Source: Xiphias gladius (taxonomy: Eukaryota; Chordata; Actinopteri; Istiophoriformes; Xiphiidae). From it: a stretch of DNA of 64,000 nucleotides. The DNA lies in assembly GCF_016859285.1 (NCBI RefSeq), contig NC_053412.1, positions 311,501 to 375,500 of the forward strand, in the 5' to 3' direction. The notes below the pieces were generated by a model, which worked only from the letters and a program-made list of their open reading frames with translations, was not told the DNA's origin and did no database searches. This document shows, in pieces, positions 44,601-58,500 of the stretch (positions are counted from its first letter, which is position 1; each line of letters starts with the position of its first letter). The position numbers were made by a program, and so were the translations under genes.

Positions 44601-46776
44601 GCTAAGGTCGGCTTCCGGTAGTTTCTCGATTTCAAAGTAAAAGTCCCCGAGATACTAGTCTAGATTTTTTTTTCTATTTCATCTAAAAAAATAAAATAAA
44701 GTGCAACCAAACTCAAACTAAAAAGTTAAGTTAGTGTGTTTTGTATTTTTCTTAAAAACATCTTTTCCCCTTCTTTTCAAGCTTTATTGACAACATGAAT
44801 ATAAGAACTTACACAAACAATGGCATTGTAATATTAAACAGAAAGACAACATTACCAGAAATAAAATCCAGTGGAGGACAAGTAAATAAACAAGTAAAAA
44901 TAGGCAAGACAAAAATGGAGAAAAAAAAAAAAAGGTGGACCAAGGTGGTCAGATCCAAGTCCAATGTAAGACAATTATGGAAGATTTATTATATTCATAT
45001 TATTAGTTATTAAAGACAAAAAGCAAAGAGTTGCCCTTTTAATATATAAGTTAGGAATGGAAAAAAAAAATCAAAACACTCACGATAAGTCAAATGTTTG
45101 AAGATAGAAATTCCAATTTTTCATTTACTATGTCAGAATTATTAGATTAGTTATTTCATAATTATTAAACTGAACAAATACATAGTAATTTGCAAATTAC
45201 AATTTACATACAAAATGATATTTATAAGTAATTTAATATGGAACTAATAAGTATATGATCATTTTAACTTTAAAAACTTTTGACTTACTATTTTGCAATC
45301 ATACATCATCACATCATAGTTCTGACATAGAAAGTCTGGATTTTATTTTCATTTCACTTTTTTCTTAATGCTAACTTTTTGAGTCATCCGGTCTTTTCTT
45401 TCTCGGACATATTGGTTTCTATATTAAGATACCAGATGGAGGGATGCATTCTATTAAAGGTGTTAAAGCGTACTTGGCATTTTGGAAATAAAGGAAAAAA
45501 TAGGTTTTTAGTTCTTGCAGTTACCTCTCTCTCCGTGTATCCCAGTGAAAGCGTCTTATCGTTGAGAAAAATAAAATATTACAAGCAAACTGTCCTTTAA
45601 ACCTTTATTGACACAGAGCTGAATCACAGTCTCTTTCTGTCTCATCCATGCTGTGAACTTCATGCAGCAACAAGCAACAACAAAGACAAGAGCAGAGGAA
45701 TATTTCAGTATTTCCACAGGCAATAGAGCCAAAGGTAAGAAACTAGATTTTAACTGAACGCATTTTTTCAAGTTTTGTTTACCATTTTATCTCTGATTTT
45801 CAGAAACAATCACAAGTAGAGAAACAGCAACGGAGCAGCAACATGCAGCAGCTGAAATAACAGGAAAGATGTCTCTCTTTGTTTTGTTTTTTTTCTTAAT
45901 TTACTAATTTAGTCCTGTCAATCAAATACCGATCAAAAATTGTTCTCTTTACTTCAAACACAGCTGATGGACTGTACAGATATATACATGTTTGAGTATG
46001 AATCAAGCAGCTGCCGTTCCTCAGGGCACCAGGGGGCGCCATAACACCAACAATATCAGTACAGATGGTGTCCAAGATTCAGCATCAGGACCGTTGTCAA
46101 AACTGTGATGTTTTCAAGTCAGAAACTTTTTTTACAGGCTCATTTTATGCTGTTATTAACCGGTGATTTAAAATCTAAAATAAAGATACACGTACATGCA
46201 ATAAATAGTGCAGCTTCACTAGCCACTGGTAGCCACTAAACTTTACCAGCACACACACACACACACACAGGTAACCAGTAGATACTAGCAGTGAATACTA
46301 ACCATAGGGAGCTACCAGTGGTCACCAACATCCGTTACTAGTAGCGACGTATTAATTGTAAAGACCAGTACTTACAAACACTAACTACAAGTACCCATGA
46401 GTTCTTAAGAGTAGCCACCAGTAGTTACTGCATTGTCATAGGGATTACCAGCAGTTACATGTAGCAACGGGTGAATGGAAATGTAGCGCTTCATTGATTT
46501 AATAAAGACGATGCCAAAGAGGTGACGTCAAGGGGCAAACTTCCGCGTGCGACCATGTGTTGAACCAGCCGCCAGCAGGTAACCACCTGTAGTCACCAGT
46601 ACATCAACAACACCACCAGCTTCTAATGTTAGCCACCAGTGGTTACCAGTATGTACAAGTAGCCACAGGTCGTTACTGGGAGCCGCCATTAGAACCTAGT
46701 AGCCACCAGTAGTCATGGTTAAAAATAGCCACCAGTTCACAGTCTGAGTTACCCATTCGACCAATCACATCCCTCC
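44600..46776. other. Between pcid2 5' end and tbx19 stop: AT-rich, includes tbx19 3' UTR
   Basis: No exon was recognised. TTTATT at 45604-45609 is an AATAAA for the - strand about 1.2 kb beyond the tbx19 stop and may end its transcript; another lies at 44783-44788. A-rich and homopolymer tracts are frequent between 44.6 and 45.3 kb. Confidence 0.5.
46215..46730. repeat. Degenerate AGTAGCCACCAGTAG-type repeat in the tbx19 3' UTR
   Basis: agccaccagtagt, gtagccact, taccagtag and similar phrases recur irregularly. The same text returns in the last intron near 47025-47080, with the coding exon in between. A short (CA)10 tract is embedded at 46250-46269. Confidence 0.55.
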
Positions 46777-47794
46777 TCAGAAAGACTGGTTGGGGCCAGG
46801 TGGCCACCCAGCACCGCCCACTCGACCATGACTGGGAGGCTGCATCAGAGTCTCGCCGCCGATTGGTCCGTGCAGAGCAGTGCACGGCGAGTGGGAGGGG
46901 CTTAGCTCACTGCATCCAACCGTCCACAGACACGGATACTGACTGGACACAAACATGTACGTTAACATTTATACATATTTGAAGTAATAACACTATTTTA
47001 AAAAAATCTGTGAATTAAGTGGGAGCCACCGGCAGTAAGCAGTGCACAAAAACAACCACCAGTACTTACTGGTTGCTAGCAGTGGACTTTCCACGGTAAA
47101 TATAATTATTTGGTCATTTGTTAAATTTACCACATAAGGCTGTGAGTGGGGCCTCACCTGGAGTTGTGAGGAGGAGGCTGCGATGAAGGAGCGCTGCTCG
47201 TCAGGGCGAGGGAGGTGGAGGAGGTGGAGGAGGAAGAGGAGGAGGAGGCCGAACGAGGTGAGGAGCTGCTCCACCCGTCTGATAACACCTGGACACCTTC
47301 AGAAAGACAGACTCAACAGAAATAAAACACAGTTTAAATGTACACACGAGTCCTGCTTATTGATCACAGCATAGCTCAATGTTCAAACACAGTATCTCTA
47401 CACAGTGACTGGAATGTTCATTAAATCTAAATGGATCAGTGTTAAGAAATGAACACACGCGCACACACACACATATTAACAGTGAATATACAGATATTTA
47501 AGAATGTATATATACAGTATGTGTGTGTGTGTGTGTCCACTTCTAAATGTACATGTCAATAAATGTATGTATTTCATTTATGTAAAAATTTATCAAACTG
47601 TATTTTGTGACACACACGCGCATAGTCTTACCTGAGGAGTGTGAGCGGTGCGGCAGGTAGGCAGTGGGGTAAGGTGTGTGTCGCCCCGGGTAGCCGTGGT
47701 GTTTGTAACCGTGGTGATGATGCGATGTCAGCGGGAGGCTGCTGCCGTAAGGGAAAGCCCCGCCTCCTCCTGCTGAGCACAACGGCCAGCCTGA

Positions 47795-47835
<41 letters not shown>

Positions 47836-50800
47836 CAGCTTAAACAACATATTTATCATTCTCATACTTTGTCAGTGAACACACACTGATAATGTTGAAC
47901 TTGAATCTCAGCCACTGGCTTTTGACGATGGATGTTACAATCAAAGGGGTCGACACCACCACTCGTTTTACAGTTTCATTCTAACTCTTACTCCACTTGG
48001 AAAAACAACCTGTCACACATTAATGGTGTCAGGCTTCAAGTGCTGTGGTGACATTGAAAAAAAATACACGTTTATGACACGTTCAGTCGAACATTTCAAT
48101 ATTTTAATTTGCTCAACAGGTGAAAATTTGTTTTCAAGTTGGATTAAGTTTGCTTGAAATATTTGATAATAACTCATCACTCCCACTGCGTATGTTTTTG
48201 GGATGTATTGTACTGTTTTCAGTTTTTCAAACTGATAAAATTGAAATTATTTTATCTATTATTTATCTTTTGTATTCCAATTTGGTACCAACAAAGAATC
48301 CGAAATATATATTTCATACTTATTGGACATAGATACATATAACATAAATAAAATGCTTTCAGTGAAATGATGCTTGCGTTTTTGTGCATAATTATGAAAA
48401 GAAAATAGGATTTTTCCAAATGTATTTACTGATTCATTTGTAAAAAGGAATTATTTAAAAATAATATCAAAATCTAATTTTTCACTTCCACATCAGGAAA
48501 ATAAAAACCTACATTCTCTCTTTCATGACGAAGTTAAAACACCACAGTTATTGAGAATTTTATTGACTCACAGGGTTGAATCCCTGAAACACGACTGTCT
48601 GACGACTCCGGTAAACCCCGTCCCCCTGGGTTCCTGAGGAGCATAAATCAAACGCTATCAGAGGGCAACCCGAGTGTTTGAGCGTGTGGTTTCTGTGTCC
48701 CTCTCACTTGACACCATCTCTCCAAACGAGCGAAACGGTGGAGCTCTGAGCAGCTGCTGATGACTCTCTAATCACCCGCTAATGCTAACTTCCTATGGTA
48801 TCCTGGTGAGAAATGCTAAACGCTAAGTGTCCGCTGACCAACACCTGCCTGTTTTACACGCCACTCTCATTCATTCAGCTACGAAAGCAGTGGAGGAAGA
48901 TGTTAAAATACTCCATCACAGCCTAAAGTCCCCGTAGCTGCTCCAGGTGGAGCTGCTTTTCACTACTTTATCTACACAGGTTGATGGTTTAGTCCGCTGG
49001 TTCCCAACCTAGGGGTCGGGCCCCTCCAGAGGGTCACCAGGTGAACCCGAGGGGTCGTCAGATGATTCACGGGAGACAAAAGAAGAAGCAGCACAGATCG
49101 GAGTCACTGATCCGTTTTAATACTTTGGACTTTTCTCTAATGTTAAGATCTAACCTCTTTGGGACTGAAACAGCTTTTGAGACGAAAACGTGTGAAACAA
49201 GTTTAGAGTGGAAATCACAACTCTCGGACATCTGGAACATGACGAGGAGCCACAAATAGTCAGAAAGATGTTCAGGACTTGAGTAAATGTGGGACATGTG
49301 TGACATACAGTAGCTCGAGGGGGTATGAAACCGCAGGACGTCACGAGATCTAACCAGGATCGGGTGTTTGAAGAGACTAAGAGCAAACACAGACGGGAGA
49401 TTATTCAATGGAAGGTGGAAAAAGATGAAAGTTTAAATCATCGGAGCATCTATTTCCTACGTATAGTTCAAGTATAGCTCTGGTGATATTCTATATTTTT
49501 CTACTTGCCATTAAATCTGAGGTTAAGACTCAAACCGGCCCTGAACTACTAGCAAGTGCTGTGTTTGTATCACAACCTGACGTGTCTTTATTCCTCGTAG
49601 TCGAACTTTATCTTGACTCAGTCCCACACACTCCGTCCTGGTGCCATAAATACTCACTACAGAACCAAACGTGGAATAATCCGCCACCGAAAATAGTCCC
49701 CGACATATGAACTGTTTCTTCCCGTTTGTCTGATTAAAAAAGAAAACTACAGCGAGCAGCTGTTTTAGGGAAATTACTGAGCCTTTTTAAAGAAAGTGAG
49801 AAATTCACTAACACGTCGTTGGTTTGTTGACGATTACAAAAATACAGAATATCACCAGACGTGAAAGTGACTGGACCGGACTGCTTGGTGCGATGAACAC
49901 AGGGTTTGTCATTGTGGTTCAGTTCGTACCTCTCTTTGGCATCCAGGAAGGCTTTAGCGAATGGGTTGTATTTGATCTTCAGAGCAGTGATCTGCACAGA
50001 GAAACACAACAAAACGTCCAACATCCCACACTGGAATCGTAAAAGGGTTAACATGTTATTTACAGAACAGTAAACCATCAATCAGCTGTTATTTCTAATC
50101 AGGCTTATAGTTGATTATGTCAACTTATGACCACTTGTTTACCATTTCACAGTTCCTTTTCTCTTTATTAAATTCTTCTTTTCTATAAAACTAAACAAAG
50201 AGTGTGATCACACTCTTTTTATTCAGCATTTCAATTCATGTCAGTTACTGAACTTTGTCATGCAATCTAAGAGATGTAACTGTGTGTAAGCATGAAATTG
50301 AACTAGACAACCAAAATGACTTTTCCGCATTTTTACTTAAGAAAAATCTAAATAACTCATGTCCAAGCAGATTAAAACATTTTTAATAAATATATCTTAT
50401 TTTTTCTTTTGAAGTCTCTGGATGTTGGTTTCTTACCACAGTTTTTCAGGCTGTGTGTTTAGAATAAATACACAAAAAAGAAAAACACACTCACTCATTT
50501 CATTTTCAGCTAAAAAACACTAACACACACTCTGTACAGAGCCTGAATTTGAACTAGAGCTAGACTCATAAATCAACCTGGTTGATATATTGACCAATTC
50601 TAGTTTATTGCAGATATATTGGTACTGATTTTAAAGGTGCTATGTGTAAGTTTTTACTGTCGCTACATAGCCAACGTTAGCATTAACAGCTCTTTACTCA
50701 CCAGGCTGGAAGAAATGTGAGTTCAGCATCAAACTTCTTTCCTTTACCTTCCCAGGGCTGTCTCCAGCAGTGGAAAGAGACGCTAGGGTTAACTCTGGTT

Positions 50801-51243
50801 TTGCTTCTAGTTATATCACTTCTTTTCCTCTAGTGAAGTTGGCATGCTAACCAGCTAGCGACTCACTGTGGCGTGCAGTCTGTCCTCAGTCCAACATGAG
50901 AGGATGAAGCAATAGCTCTGCTCAGGGGACGTGTTCTAACCTCTTCTCTTGTGAACGCAATGATAGCTGAAGCTCTTGGAGAGCAACCACCACCACCAAC
51001 CCCCCCCCCCACTCCCAGCAAGAAACCATGTTCAGCGGCAGAGTAAATTTACATATAGCACCTTTAAACTCGGAAATCTCAATATCGGTCTCAAAAATCC
51101 AGTATCAGATGGGCTACAACTGGTCAGAGACTCAAAGGAAAAGGACATTTTGTTACTTGGATTGTCACCAAAAAGTCAAATTTACCAACTGAAATCCAAA
51201 TAAGGTGACACACGTACCCAAAAAAAGAAGAACGAAACTCCTC

Positions 51244-51289
<46 letters not shown>

Positions 51290-52174
51290 CTCTTCGTTCT
51301 GGTAGGCGGTGACGGCGATGAACTGCGTTTCTTTGAAGGAAACGTTGGAAACCAGACGATGGCGGGAGCCGACACACACGATGTGGAGCTGAGGCTCGTA
51401 TTTATGGAGAGAGTTCAACATAATCTGAGAGAGAGAGAAACCATACGTGTCCATACGTGTCCATACCTGTTCATACCTGTCTCTCTTTGTTCCCATCAAA
51501 CCTATTCGTAGACATCTATACCTGTTGGTACCTGTTCAGACTTGTTGGTACCTGTCTATACCTGTTGGTGCCCGTTAATCTGTTGGTACATATCCAAACC
51601 TTTTCTTATCATCTATTGTCCATACATGTCCTGTCCTATACAATGTCCACAACTTTCTATGCCACTTAGATGTTCATACCTTGACATTTCTTACCTGACC
51701 TATACAAAGACACCTGTACATACCATCAGTACCCTCTCATCCAGGTCCACACCTTAGCGTACTTGCTCATATTTTTTATACCATCAACAGCAGTCCACCC
51801 TGCCTGAACCGATCCATAGCTAAAACGCCGACCGGTTTCCAGAACCGACTCCTGAACTCGGGTCCGAAGGTTTGAAAGAGTCCAAATAGCTCTGTACTTT
51901 TGACTCAATGAAAAACAACAATGAAATCCGGTCAGTTTGTCTGTCAGTCTGCAGGAGAGTTTATGGAGTGGAGCCATCTTTGTCTTTTGGCCCAAACACT
52001 CTTTTTTCCATCTGTCTTTTCTCTCTCATCCATCTCTCCATCAGCCCCTCCACCCCCTCTTTTTCCCCCTCGCTAACGAGGCCCAATTAACCAATCCGAG
52101 TTTTCCAGGCGGACACACAAAAACAAACTGTTTTCTATTCAGATTGAGAGGCTGGCTTCACATCTGACCCCGGC

Positions 52175-52211
<37 letters not shown>

Positions 52212-52503
52212 ACCCTGGCAGTGCCCACATTAGCTGGAGTGTGTGTGGGCTCTTTTTGAATATAGTTTACCTCTCTCTCTCTCTCGTCCATCTGAAGCAT
52301 GATGGGTAAATTAATTTCCCAGTAAAAAACATAATTACCATAATGTACAAATAAGCTGAGCAATTATTTCATTATGGCCGAGCTCTCTGTTCCAACTCTG
52401 CATTACTGCCCAGTGTGTGTGTGTGTGTGTGTGTGTCTGTCATATTTGGACAGGGATAATGGGGTAAATATAAACAACATTATTGCCAATTTTGTAGTGC
52501 TGC

Positions 52504-52561
<58 letters not shown>

Positions 52562-55500
52562 AGGCCTCTCTGAGTGGTGAACGGCACTCGATAGGAAGTG
52601 CATTAAACTGCCGCCGGCCAATTAAGAGCTGGTTATCCCGTTCCCGTGGTTACGAGGGGGCGAGCAGGTGAAGTGAGCGAGGAGAGGGACTGAAGTGGCT
52701 AATTAGAGGTGGTAGTCTCTCGCCCACTCCAATACACTATAAGGAAGTTAGACAGAGAAAGAGAGAGAGAGAGAGACAAAAGAGGAAGAGACGGAGCGAT
52801 GTTCTTGACATGGAGAGCAGGATAATGGAAAGAGGAAGAGGGAGAAGAAGGAGAAGGAGAGGAAGAAAGAGATTGCCTTTCTTTCTTCCCCTGACTCTTC
52901 TATAAAGTAAGAATAGAAAAAACCAGAAAAAAGATGAAGAAATAAAGAAGGAAGAAAAGGAGGAAGAGAAGAGGGGAGGAAAGGAAAAGTCAAAAAAAGG
53001 GAGGGAGCAGAAAAAGATGAACAAACAAAAGAAAAAAGGGGTAAATAAACAGATTCATGAACAAAATGTAGCAGGAATAAATGAACAAATAAAAGAAAAA
53101 ATATATGAAGCAAATAAATTAAAAAAACGAACTAAAGAAAGATAAAAGAAAAAGAATGAAAGACGGAAAGAAAACGTGGAGAAAAAACTAGACTGGCACT
53201 CAGTAGAGCTCATACCTCCGCCAGGGCCAAATATCGGCGCAAGTGTCGGAAAATGCCCCACATTTGTCACTATGTTAACGAAAGAGACCAAAGGTTTCCT
53301 GGATCCACCTTTTAATCGGATCCGCACCAAAAAGGAACGGGTTCTTCCCTGGACCGGGTAAGGAAAGGAAAGGATGATGATTAAAGACGAAGGAAGGAAA
53401 GAAGAGAGAGAAAGATAAAATGATGAATGATAGAAAGAGAGGAATGAACAAATACACGAATAACTGTGTGAATAACTACACAAATAAATGAATAAAGAAA
53501 CGAACGAACGAATGAAAGGTAGAAGGAACGAAAGAAAGAAAAACAGCAAGGAAGGAAGAGTGAAGAAACAGAAATCTAAAGAAAAAGTGGGAAATACCTG
53601 ATGAAATGAAAGAATAAAGAAAAACCAATACATTCATAAACGAAATGATGCTAAGATGAAAGAACGGCTGTAAATGTATACGAATGAGAGAACGAATGAA
53701 TGAACAAATGCGCAAACCGACAAGTGAATTGAGAAATAAAAGAAGAAATATCCTTGTGCTGAATCACGGCAGCAGCAACATAAAACAGGTTTCCCTTTGA
53801 TTTTTTCTCCAAATCCTTTTCAGTGAGCTGCCGCTCAGATCATTCACATCTTCCTGCTCTTTGTGCCGGTAACTTTTCTACAGCGATGAGTCCAGTTCCA
53901 ATAAACGGACCAATATGGGTCCTTGTCCATCGCCTGCAGACCTGCGAATACCACTGTGAGCTTCTCATGTCCTGAACGACCCTGAAAACATGAGGGTTTA
54001 AAGTTGTCCTGTTGCTAAAACTTTGTATTTCACTTCATCCTAAATCTAAAAAACTTTTCCTCTACATTTGATGCTGAGAAACTAGTTCATGCTTTTATAA
54101 TTGACTCGACCCGACTACTGAAACGCTCTTTTCGAGAGTCTCCCTAAAAAACATGATCGAGAGGCTGCAACTCTTCCAGAATTCAGCTGCCAAAGCTTTT
54201 AGAATTGATCTCAAAGTGTTTTCACTTTTCTTCAAAGCTTTAAACATCGCAGACGGTTTGACATGTTACCGTCCCCACGTGTCCTTTGGGCGCCTGTTGC
54301 TGGTCTGTTAGAGGCTGTACAACCTGGTATTTCATCAGTCTTTTATTCTGTTTTTACTGATTTTTTTTATTTGACTCTGTCTATTGCGTGTAAAGCACTT
54401 TGAGCTGTAGTCTTTTTATGAAATGTGCTGTTTTCCGCTGTTCCAACGACAAGCCGACACTTTAAGAAACGTAAAGTTGGAAATCGTCATCACTACATTT
54501 CCTCATATCCTCATATTTCAGTCGTGTTCTGAGCAGCATGCCGATAAAGCCCCGACTCGGGGCCTCTCAAGGCGGAGCGGTCTTCCTCCGCCCCGCTGAT
54601 CTGTTAGCCTGGTCCTCTCTGATGTTTCCACTGCTACAGCATCATGCTAAACGGGTCAACTGGTTCCTGTGGCTGATTTTAAACTTTTAATTCAGCCGTC
54701 CACTGACCTCAACAAGCTGCGGACACGTGAGTGAAGTGTAGATCCTGCGGTTAATGTGCCTTTATCTCATTGTTGTCTGTCCAAATGTGTGTATTTCTGC
54801 CTCAGTGCTAACTCTTATCCTCTTACTATTGGACCCTTATCTCTTACTTGTGGTTTATAAATCGATTCCATTCTTGTTGGGTTTAGATGTGTTGATTGTT
54901 GGCTCGATGCTTGTCCTTATTCTCTTACCTGCACTTTTATATGTTTGAGTTTGACTTTGGTCAAATTTTGGTTTTATTGTCCTGTGCACACAGGGCGTCC
55001 CTGTGGAAAAAGAGACTGAATGAATGTTTCAGGTTTGTATTAAATGCTGCATTTCTTCTGGTGACAGTGACAGAAATGATGGAGTTTGAAGGTTTAAATC
55101 AGAAGTGTAATGAGCTCGTCCTCACAGCGCAGTCATTTTTTCCACCAAGGCCTGTTACATTTGATTTCTGATTAGTGTTTAGAGACTGAATAACTTCCAC
55201 ATTCACACAGACTTAGCCGTCCCTCTTCGGGATATGTCGGCATGCCCTTCAAAACGTAAAGGTGATGATTTATAAAATAGAAAAACGGATTTCACGGGGC
55301 AGAGGGTTGTGGATTTCATTCTCCGAGTGTCAGTTTGTTGTTGGAGCAGGACAGAAAATCCTCCGTTCAAACTGGATTAACTGTAACTGAAAAGTTCTAT
55401 AGATCATAACCTTTATTTGAAAGGCATTTACAACCCAGAGTTGCCTGGTCCTGGACAAGACACCTGGAGACAATGCACAGTAACAGGGCGGCCCAGGTGG

Positions 55501-58500
55501 ATGAACAGGTGAGTGAGTTTACCTGTCCTCCTCCGTTGACCTTGTTGGTGAGTTTGACCTTATTGAAGGTCACGGCCGCCTTCATCCAGTGAGCTCCAAA
55601 GTTTGGCGAGTCGGGGTGGATGTAGATGCCGCCGTGGCTCCGCCCCTCACCGCGGCCCTCCGCCCGGCCGGCCGCCACCCACTCCCCGTTCACAAACTTC
55701 CAGCGGCAGCCGTCGGCAGGCACGAAGTCCAAAAGGAAGGAGTACATGGAGCTGGGGTCCAGACCCGAAACGCTGACCTTCAGGACGGGGAACATACGGC
55801 TGCAAAAAGACACGCGTCAGATTTAGATTTTTACGAGTCACCGCAGTCCGATGATCGTTTCAAGCATGTACAGTATATTTCTGAAAAGTCAGAGGAGAAT
55901 TCTCTCTTTTACTCCACGTTTCTGGGGGTTGTTTAAGAATCTTTTCAGGCTAAGTCATGACTACACCTTTCGCCCCCATGCTGCCCCACATCAGCACACC
56001 CGCGCCTCCACGTTTCACAACAGGCACTGTTCAGTCACTCTGGTAGTCCTGACCAGGTCCACATCAAACAAGCTGGACCACATCCGATCTGATCCAAACA
56101 TCTGACCAACATCCATCAGGCTTCTTCTCATGTTCTTTGGCAAAGTTTAATCTGCGTTTTTGTGAGCAAAGGTTTTCTTCTTCAGGCAGCGTCTCACCAT
56201 TAGACACAGCTCAGGCCAGAACCGAGGAAGCTGTGGTGTCCGCGGGCTCTTTTACAACCTTGTTCGTGCAGTTAGACTCAACTGGAAATCAGCTCTGCTC
56301 CCTTTTGTTGCTTTGAGGTTGCACCTTGGGGCCTGCGTTCTCAGTGTCGTCTGTCCAAGCTGTTTGTTTTAATTACACATAAGCACCCTCATCTATAAAA
56401 CAACTGCATGTCCAGAAAATGAACTATATTACTTCATATATCGATATCATGATTTAAAATCACCAGTACAGTGGAAGACTTTATCCTCCCACTCACATTT
56501 ATCCTCATTTTTTCTGAGCTAACACAGAATCTTCAGGGTTATCTAAACAGCTTTCAGACTGAGTGGAAAAGTTCATTCTTGACTTTCGCAAATGGACGTC
56601 TGACAAATAAGTAAATTAATAGATGAATAAATCTTAGCTCAAGGTCCACTGTCCACTGAAAGCTGCAGTAAACTAGTAAGCAGACCTTGAGTGAAGATTT
56701 GGTTTTTTTGTCTGGACAGCTCTTCTCTTGGAGAGAATCATAATTTACCTTTGTACCGTGTGGTAGATGATTATAACGTGTTTACTGAAAGATGTCTTGT
56801 GGCTTCATTCATGCGTCCCAGCCTCTGTTCAATACAACTTATTTATCCCTGCAAGGACAACTGCGTGCAGCAGCCAGACCCTCGGGTCGACAGATACATG
56901 CACGGCGAGTAGAAGAAGATGGAGAAATAACTGTTAGACACAAAATAAATATAAATATCCAAAAAATGTCTTTAAAAAATCCTGAGCACTGTTTCTGTCC
57001 TACACTGACCAACTGTGAAACCAGCAAACAAAAGAAAAGATCACTGGACTCTCAATAAAAGATGAATGATAAGAAAAGACTTGAGGATAACTGGACTGAC
57101 TAAAAAAAGTTTTCATTTGTGAGAGTTTTAAAGGAAGTATTCAGATCCTTTACTTGAGTAAAAGTAACAATACTCCATTACAAGTAACAGTCCTGCATTG
57201 TTATGCAAGAAAAAATATAATCTGAAAAATGTCGTTAAAATATAAAAAGTCAACGAACTCAAAGCAGACAAACGTCTGACCCCTGAGTGTTCTACCATTA
57301 TACATCATGTCAGATCATTATTGCTCAGGCATTAACATTTAAGCAGCATTTTATTGTTGTAGCTGTTTGAGGCGGAGCTGATTTTAACTGTTTGAAAATA
57401 GGCTGCAACTATCGATTATTGTCATAATGACCTGATCTGCTGATTGTTTTCTTGATCAGTCCGTCACTTTTTTGGTGAGGAATGATCATCGTATTTACCC
57501 AGAGCTCAAAGTGACGTGGGCTGTTATCAAAACAGCTGCCGATTAACGATCTGATCATCGACCGATTTAAGCTCAAAGTTTCCTCGGTGCAAGGTTGGTT
57601 AGCCTTTTATAGTGCATCATCTTTTAGAAGTTCTTTATATGTTCTGTATGTAATGCATGCGTGTTTGCTCAATTATCAAAGTAAGTGGTGCCTTCAGCTG
57701 TCAGATAAATGTAGGGCAGTAGGAACAGAACTAGTAACTTCCACCAGGGAGTTTTGGATACATACAACTCCAAAAAACCACTTTACAAAAAGAGGCTCTA
57801 GTGCAGCGTTGGCGAACACAGGATGAACCACGACTCTCTCTCTCTCTGTGAATATGCATCTACCAGCAGCTTTCGTTAAAAATGCTAACATTCCCTTTAA
57901 GTTTCCATCCACCTAAAGCTGCGTTCAGACAAACAGACTGCTCTCCATCAGTAACAGCAGCTGAAGTGGTGTTCTGCAGGTGTGAATGGAGCGTTTGCCC
58001 ACGGCAGGGCGCGACTGGTCAACACGCCTCGGCTCAGCGAAAAAAAGAGGAAAACACACGGAGGCAACATTAACGGCTGCTACTGAGACTAATGAATAAC
58101 CGCGGTTAATAGGATCACTGATCTGGAGTCAGCTTCAAACACAGACACACACAGTGACGACAAAGTCATCTCTTCGGAAAAGATCCAGAAACCGACCGAC
58201 TCCTACAAATGACGTTCCTGTACAACGCACCTGTAGGAAACATGAACACTGCCCAAGTCCACCTTTACTACGACTAAACTGCCGAGTGACGCGGGATTTG
58301 TTACGGGCACCAAGTACAAATACTGTGGTCACGAGTTCAAATTCCACCTGAGAAAGTTTTGACGAGCAACCGACCAAACTCGGTACAATTGTTATTTTTT
58401 ATTCGATTTGATGATATTTTCTGTCGATTTTATTCCCCTAAATTGTGGTCATCTTGTTTAGTCTGTAGAAAAACCTCAATGTGACGTTTTCCATTGGTTA

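Noticed and set aside
44795-45013. Lys-rich frame on the + strand
   Set aside because: A-rich intergenic sequence; no codon structure or homology.
52748-53715. Phe/Ser/Leu-rich frames on the - strand up to 192 residues
   Set aside because: By-product of a polypurine tract; composition only, no domain.
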